Assembly: GCA_017437905.1 (NCBI GenBank)
Contig: JAFRWY010000117.1
Location: 1 to 40,266 of the forward strand
From: Eubacterium sp.
GTDB lineage: Bacteria; Bacillota; Clostridia; Lachnospirales; Lachnospiraceae
Direction: 5' to 3'
DNA length: 40,266 nt
The translations under genes and the position numbers were made by a program. Shown piece after piece: positions 1-11,064 of this stretch; position 1 is the first letter of the stretch; each line of letters opens with the position of its first letter. The notes beneath the pieces were generated by a model, which was not told the DNA's origin, did not search any database, and saw only the letters and a list, made by a program, of their open reading frames with translations.

Positions 1-3000
1 GATGTATCAAAGAACCCGCTGCTGGAGGGACTGTCCTGTTCCAGATGCAAGATTACGGAACTGGATGTCAGCAACAATCCGGAGCTGACCTCTCTGGACT
101 GTTACAGTGATCATCTGACGGAGCTGGATGTTACCAATAATCCGAAGCTCATTTATCTCTGGTGCTTTGATAATCAGCTGACAGAACTGGATCTCAGTAA
201 GAATACGGCGCTGGAGGATCTTAGGTGCACCAGGAATTCGCTGGCTGAACTGGATCTCTCCAATGCTCCCGGTCTGAAAATGCTGCAGTGCCATACCAAT
301 CAGTTAACAGAGCTGGATGTGAGCACCTGTACGGAATTAAAAACGCTTTATTGTTATGGGAATAAACTGTCGAGTCTGGACTTAAGAAACAATACCAAAT
401 TGCAGGTTGTAGAGTGTCAGGATAATAATCTGGGAGATCAGCGGCGGGGGGATCTGCCTGACTATGATCTGACGCTGGGAGATAAGCCGGATCTGGTATC
501 ATTGAACTACAGTAATAATCAAATGTTTGACCAGGTGGATCTGTCCGGCTGCGAATCACTGACAGCCCTGATCTGCGAAGAGAATCTACTCGGGAAACTT
601 ACCGTGGATATGCTTCCGAACCTGAAGACATTATACTGCGGCGGACAGGCTTCTCTGAGCATTCTGGATGTATCGAAGAACACGCTGCTTGAAACGCTGC
701 ATTGCAGTGGCGATCTGCTGAAACAACTTGATCTTAGTAATAACACGAAGCTGAAGGACCTTGACTGCTCATCGAACCCGCTCGACACCCTGGATATCAG
801 TCAGAATACAGAACTTAAGAATCTGGATTGTTCCGGTTGCATGCTTACGTCTCTGGATACAAGCAAGAATACCAATCTCGGGTTCTTCGTGTGCAATAAC
901 AATGACCTGGAGTCGCTGGATCTGACCGGGAATACTGCGTTGTATTCTCTTCATTGCTACGGCAACAATCTGACAGAACTGGATGTCAGATTCAATCCGT
1001 CTCTCCGTGCCCTGAACTGTACTTCGAATCCCTTAAAGCTTCTGGAACTCAGGAACCAGGGGACAATGGATCCTCTGTACTGTCCGGGAACCTCGATCCG
1101 GATCTGCACGGATGAGGATCTTGGCTGGAATAAGATCGGGGATGACCGTTACTATGTGGTTGATGACGGGACGACTCCGAAGAACTGCCATTTTCTGACA
1201 GGACATCAGGTGATCGATGGCGGCATCTACGAATTTGATGAAAATGGTGTGCTGCTTTCATCTATCGTGACTCCCACAGACATATCCGTAAATCCCACCA
1301 CGGTTAGAATGACCTGCCTGGATACTGTCACCCTGCAGGTGGTGACCAGTCCTGCAGATGTGGCTCCGGATGCACTGGTTTGGAGCGCCGAGGATGAGTC
1401 CGTAGCGACAGTGGATGGCAGCGGTACCATAACTCCGGTTGCCATCGGAACCACCACGATCACGGTTTCTTCCGTATATGATTCCTCGGTTCAGTTCTCC
1501 GTACCGGTTGCAGTCCTTCCGGTGATCTCTCTTAACTCCGAACAACTGGATCTTCTGACCGGCGGAGACGCAGAGATCAAACTGACAAAGAATACTGAGT
1601 ATAAATTCCATTCCGAATCTGTGTATTCCCGGGATACGGACGTGGCGAAACTCATTCCCGGCGGAAATGGTTACAAGGTCCGGGGCGTTGGAGCAGGAGA
1701 GACGGATATCTGCATCGTGCTGGTGGATCAGATGGATCGGTCCTATCAATTCACGGTGCATGTGGTGGTATCCTCTTTGGAATCCATGGATACGAACATA
1801 GAAAAGATTGTGCTGCTGTATCAGGGAGAGGAGCTTCCCGAGGATATGGAACTGTTGTTTTTTGAAGGGGAAAGCTTCGAACTTACAGCCGAAATCTATA
1901 TAACGGATGTGGATACACCCTATCTGTACAGTTTTGATCATCCGGCTGTTCAGACGGATCACGGACGTGTTCGGCTGGCATGGGAGACAACGAATTCGGA
2001 TATTGCCGTAGCAAATAACGGACACATCGATATACGGTCCGGCGGAACCACCTACATCACCGCCAAGGGACTTGGAACCACGGTGATGTCAAATGCCGTT
2101 ACCGTGACCGCCATCGAGCGACCGGTTGCTCTCCGGAGTCTTTCCATCCAGGGAGATTCATCTGTTGAGATGGGACAGAAATTGTATCTGAAACCTGTAT
2201 TTACTCCGGGAAATGCAAGTAATAAAGAGGTTGAATGGATATCGGAGGATCCGGACGTTGCAGAGGTAAATGAATATGGTATGGTCACGGGAATGTCAGT
2301 CGGAACGACGACGATCCGGGTGACCTCCAAAGCGGATCCCACAATTACCGCAACCATATTCATGGAAGTGACTCCGACACTTATCAATAGTATCCGGATC
2401 ATGCAGGGAACCGTGACAGAATCCGACGGAAAATATCTCTTTGAGGGTACGAAGATATTATCCGAGGGTGACTGGGTCATCCTTCGGCACAGCGTGGACG
2501 AGGCGATATATCTTTCCGCAGTGGTCAATGATGACGCTGCATGTAAGGATCTGGATGTAACGAGTGGATATTACAATGATAATGAACTGTATGCGGATGA
2601 TGTTACGAATCGATTCATAGGAGTTACGGATTCGGAATCGATCATACGCATCAGCATGGAGGAACCCGGTGAGGGGGACCTGACATTTATTGCGGGAGAT
2701 GGCAGCGGCGTCCATGTAAACCTGATGGTGCGAGTTGTTCCTTACGATGATTGGTTTGAAACAAAACTCGGGGAAAAGCAGCATTATACGCAGGGAGTGA
2801 TGGATACCGGCTTTACGAAGATTGACGGTAAGACATATTACTTTAGTGTAGAGGGTAATCTGCAGACCGGATGGAAGAAGATCGGCGGGAAATGGTATTA
2901 CCTGGGTACAGATGGTGTAATGGTCACCGGCCGGAAGAAACTCGGCAGCAAATGGTATTTCTTCGGAACCGATGGTGTGATGCGTACCGGCTGGCAGAAG

Positions 3001-3405
3001 ATGAGCGGCAGATGGAGTTACGTTGGCACCGACGGTGTGCTCAGTGTCGGTTGGAAGCAGATCGGTAAGAAATGGTATCTCTTCGATTCCAACGGTTACA
3101 TGCAGACCGGCTGGAAGAAGAGCGGAAACAACTGGTATTATTTCGGGACTGACGGCGCTATGGTCACCGGCTGGAAAAAGATCGGAAAATGGTACTATTT
3201 CAAATCCGGAGCCATGGTATCCGGCTGGCAGAAGATCGGAAGCAAATGGTATTTCTTCCCGGGCGGAGCCATGAAGACCGGTTGGCTGAAATCCGGTGGC
3301 AAGTGGTACTTCTTCAACAAAGACGGTGAGATGGTGACCGGAAGCGTGAAGATCGGCACAAAGACCTACCAATTCAGCAGTTCGGGCGTATGCCTGAATC
3401 CCTAA
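1..3405 (+). CDS. LRR / Ig-like / cell-wall-binding-repeat surface protein, 5' end outside window
   Basis: The reading frame is open from base 1, so the signal peptide and N-terminus lie upstream; 1134 residues are visible. Residues about 1-350 are cysteine-bearing leucine-rich repeats of about 21 residues (pattern LTELDVSNNxxLxxLxC). Near residue 370 is a conserved DLGW...YYVVDDG segment, then one isolated wall-binding-like repeat. Residues about 424-791 hold Ig-like beta domains; the first and last are clearly Big_2-like (ATVDGSGTITPVAIGTTTITV). After a linker come ten wall-binding repeats (GWKKIGGKWYYLGTDGVMVT type) from about residue 921, ending SSGVCLNP. Known of these families: LRR and Ig-like arrays bind ligands or act as stalks, and YG/W repeats hold proteins non-covalently to the wall. 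Inferred role: wall-associated adhesin or binding protein. It is the first of four paralogs in the window; the ligand is unknown. Confidence 0.9.
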   Translation, partial: DVSKNPLLEGLSCSRCKITELDVSNNPELTSLDCYSDHLTELDVTNNPKLIYLWCFDNQLTELDLSKNTALEDLRCTRNSLAELDLSNAPGLKMLQCHTNQLTELDVSTCTELKTLYCYGNKLSSLDLRNNTKLQVVECQDNNLGDQRRGDLPDYDLTLGDKPDLVSLNYSNNQMFDQVDLSGCESLTALICEENLLGKLTVDMLPNLKTLYCGGQASLSILDVSKNTLLETLHCSGDLLKQLDLSNNTKLKDLDCSSNPLDTLDISQNTELKNLDCSGCMLTSLDTSKNTNLGFFVCNNNDLESLDLTGNTALYSLHCYGNNLTELDVRFNPSLRALNCTSNPLKLLELRNQGTMDPLYCPGTSIRICTDEDLGWNKIGDDRYYVVDDGTTPKNCHFLTGHQVIDGGIYEFDENGVLLSSIVTPTDISVNPTTVRMTCLDTVTLQVVTSPADVAPDALVWSAEDESVATVDGSGTITPVAIGTTTITVSSVYDSSVQFSVPVAVLPVISLNSEQLDLLTGGDAEIKLTKNTEYKFHSESVYSRDTDVAKLIPGGNGYKVRGVGAGETDICIVLVDQMDRSYQFTVHVVVSSLESMDTNIEKIVLLYQGEELPEDMELLFFEGESFELTAEIYITDVDTPYLYSFDHPAVQTDHGRVRLAWETTNSDIAVANNGHIDIRSGGTTYITAKGLGTTVMSNAVTVTAIERPVALRSLSIQGDSSVEMGQKLYLKPVFTPGNASNKEVEWISEDPDVAEVNEYGMVTGMSVGTTTIRVTSKADPTITATIFMEVTPTLINSIRIMQGTVTESDGKYLFEGTKILSEGDWVILRHSVDEAIYLSAVVNDDAACKDLDVTSGYYNDNELYADDVTNRFIGVTDSESIIRISMEEPGEGDLTFIAGDGSGVHVNLMVRVVPYDDWFETKLGEKQHYTQGVMDTGFTKIDGKTYYFSVEGNLQTGWKKIGGKWYYLGTDGVMVTGRKKLGSKWYFFGTDGVMRTGWQKMSGRWSYVGTDGVLSVGWKQIGKKWYLFDSNGYMQTGWKKSGNNWYYFGTDGAMVTGWKKIGKWYYFKSGAMVSGWQKIGSKWYFFPGGAMKTGWLKSGGKWYFFNKDGEMVTGSVKIGTKTYQFSSSGVCLNP

Positions 3406-3500
3406 AGGGAAGAGTAACACATGCATAAAAAACGCGTATGATCGGGGTATAGCATCAATACATGTCATCAACGTGGGTACCCGGGTCATAACACCATTCA

Positions 3501-3533
3501 CGTCATCCTGAGGCCGCAAGGCCGAAGAATCTC
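3501..3533. repeat. Short interspersed palindromic repeat between genes
   Basis: The 202-bp gap between the first two genes contains GTCATCCTGAGGCCGCAAGG followed by CCGAAGAATCTC. GGCC-GCAA-GGCC forms a tetraloop hairpin. Read on the other strand it is of the GATTCTTCGGCC...CTCAGGATGAC kind often seen scattered between genes in bacterial genomes. A related CCTGAGCGAAGCGAAGGAT string lies at the far end of the window (40235-40253). No gene or convincing promoter was seen in the rest of this gap. Confidence 0.5.
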
Positions 3534-3607
3534 AAAAGAAATAAAAGTTTACATCGGAGATAATCAGCACTGAGAAGGGAAGCACCGCATAAGGGGGAGG
3601 TAGTATT

Positions 3608-5095
3608 ATGGGGTACTGTCAAAACTGCGGAACATACAACTCAGATAAAATGCCGTATTGCGTAAATTGCAAGGCACCGCTTTTCGGGGGAAGGTACGGA
3701 AACCGGATCGGTGGTTTTCTGGCATTCATCACCTATGGGATGATCATAGGATCGATCCTGTTCGGAATCTACTCCATCTTTTTTGTGGTTGAGGTTTTTA
3801 AACTCGCATCATGGCTTGGCGGAGTTCTGAGGTTTTTCGCATTTCTGTATATCATTCTGGCAATTTCGATGATCATATGGTTTGTCCAGACTTCGATGAT
3901 GATCCTTGATAAGGATCCGGAATTCCTGAGAACATATCAGAGGGGACTGATCATTAATTCGGTACTCTTACTGATCATGGTAATCTGGGGTTTCTCCAAG
4001 TTCGGAAGTGAACTTGGAGTCGGTCTGATCATAGATGTGATTTACTTCTTTATAGGAGGCCTTGTGTACTCCATCTATTTCAGCACATCGGAACGTGTTT
4101 TTGAATACATGAACGGCAGTGACAAGTATCTTCGGTGCAGCCTCTTTAACCAGTCGAGTACCCGGTTTTACGGTCGATCGATGGATGTCATGTCCGGAAC
4201 CGGCATGTTGTCCAGGATTACAAATGAAGCAGAGATCAAGGATATCCTGGATCACGGTGGATGGAAATGTGAGAAATGCGGTGCTGTAAACAAGGCATAT
4301 ATAGGTACCTGCAGCTGCGGAGTCGATCGTGCGGAATCGGATCATTTGAAAGAAAAGCGTGTGCAGGATACGAATGATCTGATCCGGGCAAGGCAGGAAC
4401 GGGAGCAGAAGCAGGCTTCGAAGAATGATATCAATCCGCTGACGGCCGCAGATGCCATCGCAAAATATAAGCAGCTGCTGGATCTGGGAGCGATCACTCC
4501 CCAGGAGTATGAGAATAAGAAGAAGGAACTGCTTAGTTCGGTCTCCACAGATGAAACATCCACAGCGACGTCTTCAGCAGGTACACAGGAGAAGGCGACC
4601 GGTACAACTACGACCGGTTCTCAGACTGCAGGATCCGCTTCAAATGGCACTCCAAAACCTGTGAAGGCAGAGGACACCATGGACTGGAACTGCAAGAAGT
4701 GCGGTACACTGAATAAAGGTGATGTACAGTGCTGCCGTCACTGTGGCGGGATCAAGAAGATCGTTGGTTATACGCCGGTGGCGAGCACCGGGAATACGGC
4801 ACAGAAGAGTCAGCAGACACAGCATGTGGCACAGTCACAGAATATTCAGGCGAAGCAGCAGACGCAACAGGCACCTCAGTATACGCAGCATACGGATGCC
4901 AACGGAAATACCTATTATATGGACAGTCAGGGAAATGCCTTCTATGTGGATGAGAACGGAAATGCCGTTTATATCAATCAGAAGGGATATCCGTACTATC
5001 TGGATCCGGAAGGAAGACCGTACTATCACGATATGAACGGCTATCTGGTTTACTATGATCAGAACGGAGATCCGTATTATCCGTCGAATCAGTGA
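3608..5095 (+). CDS. Zinc-ribbon, multi-pass membrane, SHOCT protein with YY-rich repeat tail
   Basis: 495 residues, ATG preceded by a strong GGGGGAGG site. Order of parts: an N-terminal zinc ribbon (C4, C7, C18, C21); about four membrane segments at roughly residues 36-58, 72-96, 110-128 and 136-156, opening GGFLAFITYGMIIG, which resembles the DUF2569 family; a second Cys cluster (CEKCG...CSCG) near 220-236; a SHOCT-like helix pair (DAIAKYKQLLDLGAIT) near 280-312; a RanBP2-like zinc finger (WNCKKCGTLN...CCRHCG) near 360-382; a Q/T-rich linker; and a tail of seven nine-residue repeats of the form DxxGxxYYx. From SHOCT onward it is paralogous to the protein at 28197-29717. The cysteine domains probably face the cytoplasm. 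SHOCT is known as an oligomerisation or binding module. Precise function unknown. Confidence 0.85.
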   Translation: MGYCQNCGTYNSDKMPYCVNCKAPLFGGRYGNRIGGFLAFITYGMIIGSILFGIYSIFFVVEVFKLASWLGGVLRFFAFLYIILAISMIIWFVQTSMMILDKDPEFLRTYQRGLIINSVLLLIMVIWGFSKFGSELGVGLIIDVIYFFIGGLVYSIYFSTSERVFEYMNGSDKYLRCSLFNQSSTRFYGRSMDVMSGTGMLSRITNEAEIKDILDHGGWKCEKCGAVNKAYIGTCSCGVDRAESDHLKEKRVQDTNDLIRARQEREQKQASKNDINPLTAADAIAKYKQLLDLGAITPQEYENKKKELLSSVSTDETSTATSSAGTQEKATGTTTTGSQTAGSASNGTPKPVKAEDTMDWNCKKCGTLNKGDVQCCRHCGGIKKIVGYTPVASTGNTAQKSQQTQHVAQSQNIQAKQQTQQAPQYTQHTDANGNTYYMDSQGNAFYVDENGNAVYINQKGYPYYLDPEGRPYYHDMNGYLVYYDQNGDPYYPSNQ

Positions 5096-5143
5096 TAATG
5101 ATAACAGGTAAAAATACGCTTGGAACAGAGAGAGGGGTATATT

Positions 5144-8100
5144 ATGAAAAGAACAGGTGGAATACTGTATAAGAATTCAAAGCGTATCATGGCCGCTATG
5201 CTCAGTGCGGCTATGGTTCTCAGCGGAATCTATATGGACGGAACCAAAAGAGAGGTTCATGCGGCCGAATTACAGGGATCGATAGATATCCTGGCATTTA
5301 CCGATACGGACTTCCTTCCGGATTCAGGAACGGATTTTACGGACGGACTGGATTATACCGTGATCACACCTACAGATCAGGTTTCCTTCAGACTGCCTGA
5401 TTATCCGGATGATGAGGAGGGATATTCCTATGCCTGGTATCTTCCGGGAGAAGAACCATCTGTGGATTCCTTGGATCCGTCAATCCTTGTGGATTCATAT
5501 TCGCCGGTCAGCATGATCAATAGTGAGACAGACAAGGCCACTTTGTTCAGGACAAAACCCGGAGTCCCGGAAGTGGTTGATGACCCGTCGACATTGGAGG
5601 ATGAGTCGGCCGCGGCGATTCCGGCAGAAGCGGAGAAGCTGTCTTCGATTGTGTATGATTATCAGGAACTGACGGAACTTAAACTGACAGTGGATGGAGT
5701 AAACCGGGAAATCAAGGTTACGGATCAGGATCCTTTCTATGATCCGTCTGCAGCCCGGACGCTTTATTATGGGGATGTTCAGCTTGCCTGGATGAAAGCT
5801 ACCGAAACAATTGAGACGGATCCCTCCGATGTTACCGGATGGACAGATAAAGCAACGGTGGAAGAAGAACTCAATTACAACGGCGAATCCTATGACGGAG
5901 TTTATACTGTGTATAAGAAGGTTGAGTTGAAGGATTTTGCCGGAACGGCAGTTTACTTTTATTATTTTCAGGTAGTAAGGGATTTTAATATCAGCATTGT
6001 AGATGCATCACTTAGCGCAGATTCAGGTTTTGTATCAGTAGAGTACCATACCTTATCCATTGTCAGGGTAACGGCAACGGATGATGTTAAGTTTGCTGTA
6101 AGATCGAATGATACAGCTGATACTATTATAACGGCGGTGAATACTCAGGATCCGACAGAAATCTATACGGGTGAAGGGAAAACACTCACAATTCCGGGAG
6201 GTTTGGAGAATGCGGGACAGGATAAAACCTATGAGATAACCGTTTCCTCCATTGGTAAATATCCAGAGACATATGATATAGAGATTTCCTATCTTGAAGC
6301 CGGAGGCTGGGAACCGACATACACCGTTTTAGAGAGGAAAGATAATTTTCATTGGACTATAAAACAACCAATCGATGGAACGTATTACATAGGCAAAGGT
6401 TATGGTAATTCCTGGCCGGCTAAGGTTGAAATCCAGGGAAAAACCACACAGGAAGATGAATTGATCATTCAGGTGAATCAAGTAAATGTAACACATGACT
6501 TTCTTTCATCGAAACTTACCGTTGATACGCCGAGTAATACGATAAATTGTAACTTCTCGTTTACGCCATCGAGACAATTAACGGTATATCAATATATCTG
6601 CATTACGAATAAGGGGGGGCAGTATCCTACTGATATGATCAGTATTGTCTATGATCCACAAGATCCAACGATCGTAAACCTTTCTGCAAACCAAAACGGA
6701 AAAGCTTTATCGATCGACTCGGAAGGAATCATCGAAGGGGATCTGAATCCGTTCAGACCGGTTTCCGTCTCTTTTTCAGCAAATGAGGAGGCTGAATATG
6801 ACAGCGGGTTCGGAACGGATCCCGTTTCCGCAAGTCTGTCCACGGGAGAGCCGGTTGATTTGGTTCGAAGCGGTGATGTATGGACCGTCACGGTGCCGGC
6901 AAATAGTGATTATTTTGGACAGACACTAACTTTGAATGTTACAGCAACCGATAAAGCAGGCAATGCAACTACAAAGCCTGTAGTTCTTAAGTATTTGGAT
7001 CAGGTCTTCGGTGTATCCCATGTGATTGATCCTGCCTTGAGTGATGAAAATGATACAAATGAAGAGACATTTAACATCAATTACAGCATTACATCGGATG
7101 AGGAACTGGCGAGACTTGAAATTCGTTATCAGAGGGAAGGAGCAGAAGAGGAAAAAACAGTTATTGATGTGGCGGATCTTGTGATGATCGGTACGCCGGA
7201 GACCGAAGGAATGTATGTGTATTACTACTCAAAGCCGATTAAATCTGTGGATTCCACAATCTATCATGACATTGGAGCCTGTGCAGTAAATAAGTATGGC
7301 GTCAAAAGTGAAGAAGATCTGATCGAAACCATCAACGTGGATCTTGCGGCACCCGAGTGGGAGGATCTGGAGTCATGGGAAACTGGATGGTACAGGTATC
7401 TATCCTATTCAGTGAAATACAACGATGCAGAAGAAGGAGACTATATTTCCGGGGTTGATCAGGATTCAATCCGGGATATTTCGGGTTGTTCCATCGTATC
7501 AGTTATGCCGAATGGGGATGGATCCTATACGGCAGTGCTGAGTGTGGATCCTTCTTTGGATACTGACGGAACGATGGTTCGTTTTGCTATTCGGGATAAG
7601 GCAGGGAATATTTCCGACACATATCAGAAAACGTACTATATAGACACTGAACTGCCGGAGATCGCTTCATTCACTGTAAATGGAAAATCAGCAAATAACC
7701 TGCACTTCGGAGGGGATCCGAAGATCAGTTTCAGCGCTATGGATAATATCGGTGTTCATCAGATTGAACTGGAGATATCGAAAGACGGAGAAGTGATAAA
7801 GCGCCCGGTGATTTATACCGCATCGATATCAAATCGCACCCTTAGCAGTCTCCTGGGGACAACATCGGAGGAACTCTCCGATGGTCAGTACACGTTAACG
7901 CTGAAGGTGTGGGATCGTGCAGGCGTGCAGTATTCTGAAGATGATGATTTTGCATCGAAACAGATCACCTTTAATCTGCATAATTCCATACCGTATATTG
8001 ACGAAAACCTGTTCCCGGACGAAGCATTCCGGAATTATGTCCTTCAGAATATTGACACGGATAAGGATATGTTTTTGTCCGAAGAAGAACGCGATGCTGT

Positions 8101-11002
8101 ACTTGACATTATTGTGAATGATATGGGGATCAAAGATCTTACCGGTATCGAACTTTTTACGAATCTGGATAATCTGGAATGTGACGATAACGAGATCAGG
8201 GAACTGGATATGGGTTTTGCACCGAAACTCTGGCGACTGGTCTGCAGGAATAATCAGCTGACGAAGCTGGATGTCAGTCAGAACCTGAACCTGGCTAAAC
8301 TGTGGTGTGCAGGTAACGAACTAACGGAAATCGATGTAAAGAATAATACAAAACTGGATGAAATTGCAATTCAGAATAACCGGTTGACTAAAATAGATAT
8401 CAAAAATAATCCACTTCTGTGGTTATGTTACGTGTCGGAAAACAGTTTAACGGAACTGGATGTCACTCGGCAAACGGTGCTGGAACGGTTGGATTGCTGT
8501 GATAATCAGCTTACGGAACTGGATGTCAGCAACTGTCCGAAAATGAACCTTCTGAACTGCAGAGATAATAAGCTGACAGCACTGGACATCAGTTATAATC
8601 CGTTGATGAGAGAACTGACATGCTACAACAATCAGATCAAACTTCTGGATCTCAGAAATAACGAAGATATCATAGACTTCGATGAAACCTCTGCCATGAT
8701 CCTCATACGTTCCAATGGGGATCTCGGCTGGCACACAGTGGGAAGCGATATTTACTATGTTCAAGATCTTGGTGGTGTGTCTCCGAAGCAGAGCCGTCTC
8801 GCAACAGGGCTAAATGAGATTGACGGAAAGAAGTATTATTTTAATCAGGCAGGAATACTTCAGAAAGACGTTTTACCTGCTACAATCAATGTAACTCCGT
8901 CGACGGTATCCATGACGACCTGGGATACGATAAAAATCGAAGCTGTAACGACTCCATCAGGTGCAAAGAGTTATCTGGTGTGGGAAGCGGATGATGAATC
9001 CATCGTCGAAGTGGATCCTTCGGGTGTTCTTACTGCGGTTAAACCGGGAAATACTTCGGTAACTGTATCCGCACTTTATGATCCGTCCATGATGGTTACC
9101 ATTCCGGTTACGGTGAAGCCGGTTCTCTCTCTGGAAACGACGGAACTGGATCTTCTGAGCGGAGAGCCTGTATCTGTGGGATACACACGTAATACAGAAA
9201 AGATAAAGAAGATCACATGTGAATCGGAGGATCCCGAAGTTGCAACCGTAACTTCGGAGTTTGAGATTCTTGGTGAAGGAGAGGGAGAGACGGATATTAC
9301 GGTTACCGTATCCGACGGGAACGGAAACACCGAGGTATACACGATCCATGTAACCGTGTCCGGAGCTGAATCCATCAATACAGATGTCAGCCGGATCGAG
9401 CTCTATTATAACGGAGATCTGGTTACAGAGGATGACGAGTTCCCGGCACTTGTAGATGATACTTTGGAGTTTACTGCAAAAATCTATCTGGAAGGTGTGG
9501 ACGAACCGTACGAGTATTCCTATGACAATCCGGTGATCCAGACAAATAACGGTCGGATCCGTCTGATCTGGAAAACAACGAATACGGATGTTGCAACCGT
9601 TACAAGAGGGAATGTCCGGGTGTCCGATGCAGGAACCGCATTTATCACCGCACAGGCCATGCGAACCGAGATTGTGTCGGATGCGATCACCATTTCCGCG
9701 AAAGCACCTGCCATTCATCTTCGCGGCATCAAGATCGGAGAAGTGTCTCCGATCGAGATAGGTCAGAGTATCTATCTGAAAGCTGCCTTCACACCCGTGA
9801 ATGCCGAGAATAAGGCAGTTCACTGGGAATCGGAGGAGCCGGAAGTTGCTGAAGTGAATGAATACGGCAGGGTTACCGGTGTATCTTTTGGTAAAACCAC
9901 GATCCGTGTGATCTCGGATGAGAATGAAGAGATCATGGATGAGGTGGAAGTGGAAGTGATACCGATCGTAGTAAAGAGTCTTACTGTACAGACTGGCTCC
10001 ATTAACTCAACGGACGGAAGCATCATCTTCAACAGCCAGAAGGTGATCACGGAAGGCGAAACGCTGACCCTGAAGCATGGCATAGATCATCAGATCTATA
10101 TCTGCACCGCGGTCAATAATGACGCCGCTAATAAAGCAATCGGTGTCAGTGTATATGACGAGGAAGGGGAACCGCTGACAGTACAGGATATTTCCGAAGA
10201 CTGCACCGGACTTTCGGATGTGAATCAGGTATTCCGGATCGACCTGGAAGAGGTCGGAACATATGATGTTAAACTTGTTGCCATGGATGGCTACGGCGCA
10301 AAGAAAACATTTACAGTGAACGTAGCATATTATGACGAATGGGTACAGGATGAGGACGGAAGTACCCGGCATTACACAAAGGATAAGATGGATACCGGCT
10401 GGAAGACCATTGACAGTCACCGTTATTATTTCGGAACCGATGGCATCATGGCTACCGACTGGCAGCAGGTTGATGAGGCCTGGTACTATTTCGGAACAGA
10501 TGGGGTCATGGTAACCGGCTGGAAGAAGGTCAGCGGGAAATGGTACTATTTCGGCACGGACGGCGTCATGACTACCGGCTGGAGGAAGATCCGCGGCAAA
10601 TGGTATTATTTCGGCGGCAACGGTATCATGTCAACCGGCTGGAAGAAGATCGGAAAGAAATGGTACTATTTCGAGCCGACGGACGGATACATGATAACCG
10701 GCTGGAAGCAGATCGACAAAAAATGGTATTACTTTGATCCGACGGATGGGTATATGGTAACCGGCTGGAAACAGATCAGCGGGAAATGGTACTACTTCAA
10801 AGGCGGAGTGATGCTGACCGGCTGGCAGCAGATCGGAGGAAAGTGGTACTTCTTCAGTGGAGGTGCCATGAAGACCGGCTGGCTGAAATCCGGTGGGAAG
10901 TGGTATTACTTCGATGCTAACGGTGTGATGGTAACCGGAAGCCGGAAGATTGGAAACAAGATCTACAATTTCAACAGTTCGGGCGTGTGCCTGAATCCGT
11001 AG
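5144..11002 (+). CDS. Giant secreted LRR / Ig-like / wall-binding-repeat protein
   Basis: 1952 residues. The ATG at 5144 is chosen because GAGAGGGG lies just upstream and the protein then begins with a proper signal peptide (MKRTGG..., hydrophobic core, cleavage near VHA-AEL); an in-frame TTG 24 bases upstream has no such support. Residues about 35-945 are a long beta-rich region unique among the four paralogs, with Ig-like stretches such as TLNVTATDKAGNATTKPVVL. An EF-hand-like loop (DTDKDMFLSEEE) is near 965, about eight LRRs span about 1000-1172, then the DLGW segment and one lone wall-binding repeat, Ig-like domains about 1245-1605, and ten wall-binding repeats from about 1730 to the end (SSGVCLNP). 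Inferred role: cell-surface adhesin or glycan-binding protein. The large N-terminal region probably gives it a distinct specificity. Confidence 0.92.
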   Translation: MKRTGGILYKNSKRIMAAMLSAAMVLSGIYMDGTKREVHAAELQGSIDILAFTDTDFLPDSGTDFTDGLDYTVITPTDQVSFRLPDYPDDEEGYSYAWYLPGEEPSVDSLDPSILVDSYSPVSMINSETDKATLFRTKPGVPEVVDDPSTLEDESAAAIPAEAEKLSSIVYDYQELTELKLTVDGVNREIKVTDQDPFYDPSAARTLYYGDVQLAWMKATETIETDPSDVTGWTDKATVEEELNYNGESYDGVYTVYKKVELKDFAGTAVYFYYFQVVRDFNISIVDASLSADSGFVSVEYHTLSIVRVTATDDVKFAVRSNDTADTIITAVNTQDPTEIYTGEGKTLTIPGGLENAGQDKTYEITVSSIGKYPETYDIEISYLEAGGWEPTYTVLERKDNFHWTIKQPIDGTYYIGKGYGNSWPAKVEIQGKTTQEDELIIQVNQVNVTHDFLSSKLTVDTPSNTINCNFSFTPSRQLTVYQYICITNKGGQYPTDMISIVYDPQDPTIVNLSANQNGKALSIDSEGIIEGDLNPFRPVSVSFSANEEAEYDSGFGTDPVSASLSTGEPVDLVRSGDVWTVTVPANSDYFGQTLTLNVTATDKAGNATTKPVVLKYLDQVFGVSHVIDPALSDENDTNEETFNINYSITSDEELARLEIRYQREGAEEEKTVIDVADLVMIGTPETEGMYVYYYSKPIKSVDSTIYHDIGACAVNKYGVKSEEDLIETINVDLAAPEWEDLESWETGWYRYLSYSVKYNDAEEGDYISGVDQDSIRDISGCSIVSVMPNGDGSYTAVLSVDPSLDTDGTMVRFAIRDKAGNISDTYQKTYYIDTELPEIASFTVNGKSANNLHFGGDPKISFSAMDNIGVHQIELEISKDGEVIKRPVIYTASISNRTLSSLLGTTSEELSDGQYTLTLKVWDRAGVQYSEDDDFASKQITFNLHNSIPYIDENLFPDEAFRNYVLQNIDTDKDMFLSEEERDAVLDIIVNDMGIKDLTGIELFTNLDNLECDDNEIRELDMGFAPKLWRLVCRNNQLTKLDVSQNLNLAKLWCAGNELTEIDVKNNTKLDEIAIQNNRLTKIDIKNNPLLWLCYVSENSLTELDVTRQTVLERLDCCDNQLTELDVSNCPKMNLLNCRDNKLTALDISYNPLMRELTCYNNQIKLLDLRNNEDIIDFDETSAMILIRSNGDLGWHTVGSDIYYVQDLGGVSPKQSRLATGLNEIDGKKYYFNQAGILQKDVLPATINVTPSTVSMTTWDTIKIEAVTTPSGAKSYLVWEADDESIVEVDPSGVLTAVKPGNTSVTVSALYDPSMMVTIPVTVKPVLSLETTELDLLSGEPVSVGYTRNTEKIKKITCESEDPEVATVTSEFEILGEGEGETDITVTVSDGNGNTEVYTIHVTVSGAESINTDVSRIELYYNGDLVTEDDEFPALVDDTLEFTAKIYLEGVDEPYEYSYDNPVIQTNNGRIRLIWKTTNTDVATVTRGNVRVSDAGTAFITAQAMRTEIVSDAITISAKAPAIHLRGIKIGEVSPIEIGQSIYLKAAFTPVNAENKAVHWESEEPEVAEVNEYGRVTGVSFGKTTIRVISDENEEIMDEVEVEVIPIVVKSLTVQTGSINSTDGSIIFNSQKVITEGETLTLKHGIDHQIYICTAVNNDAANKAIGVSVYDEEGEPLTVQDISEDCTGLSDVNQVFRIDLEEVGTYDVKLVAMDGYGAKKTFTVNVAYYDEWVQDEDGSTRHYTKDKMDTGWKTIDSHRYYFGTDGIMATDWQQVDEAWYYFGTDGVMVTGWKKVSGKWYYFGTDGVMTTGWRKIRGKWYYFGGNGIMSTGWKKIGKKWYYFEPTDGYMITGWKQIDKKWYYFDPTDGYMVTGWKQISGKWYYFKGGVMLTGWQQIGGKWYFFSGGAMKTGWLKSGGKWYYFDANGVMVTGSRKIGNKIYNFNSSGVCLNP

Positions 11003-11064
11003 AATACGGTACATATTCAAAAAAGCAATAAGATGGCTGATATCGAGGACAAGGAGAACATAAC

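Noticed and set aside
2458-3519. Long open frame on the - strand with regular EEIPFATDLLPAG-like repeats
   Set aside because: It lies exactly opposite the wall-binding repeats; the same mirrored pattern appears opposite every other such array (10631-11137, 20108-20839). It is a shadow of repetitive coding sequence and has no ribosome site.
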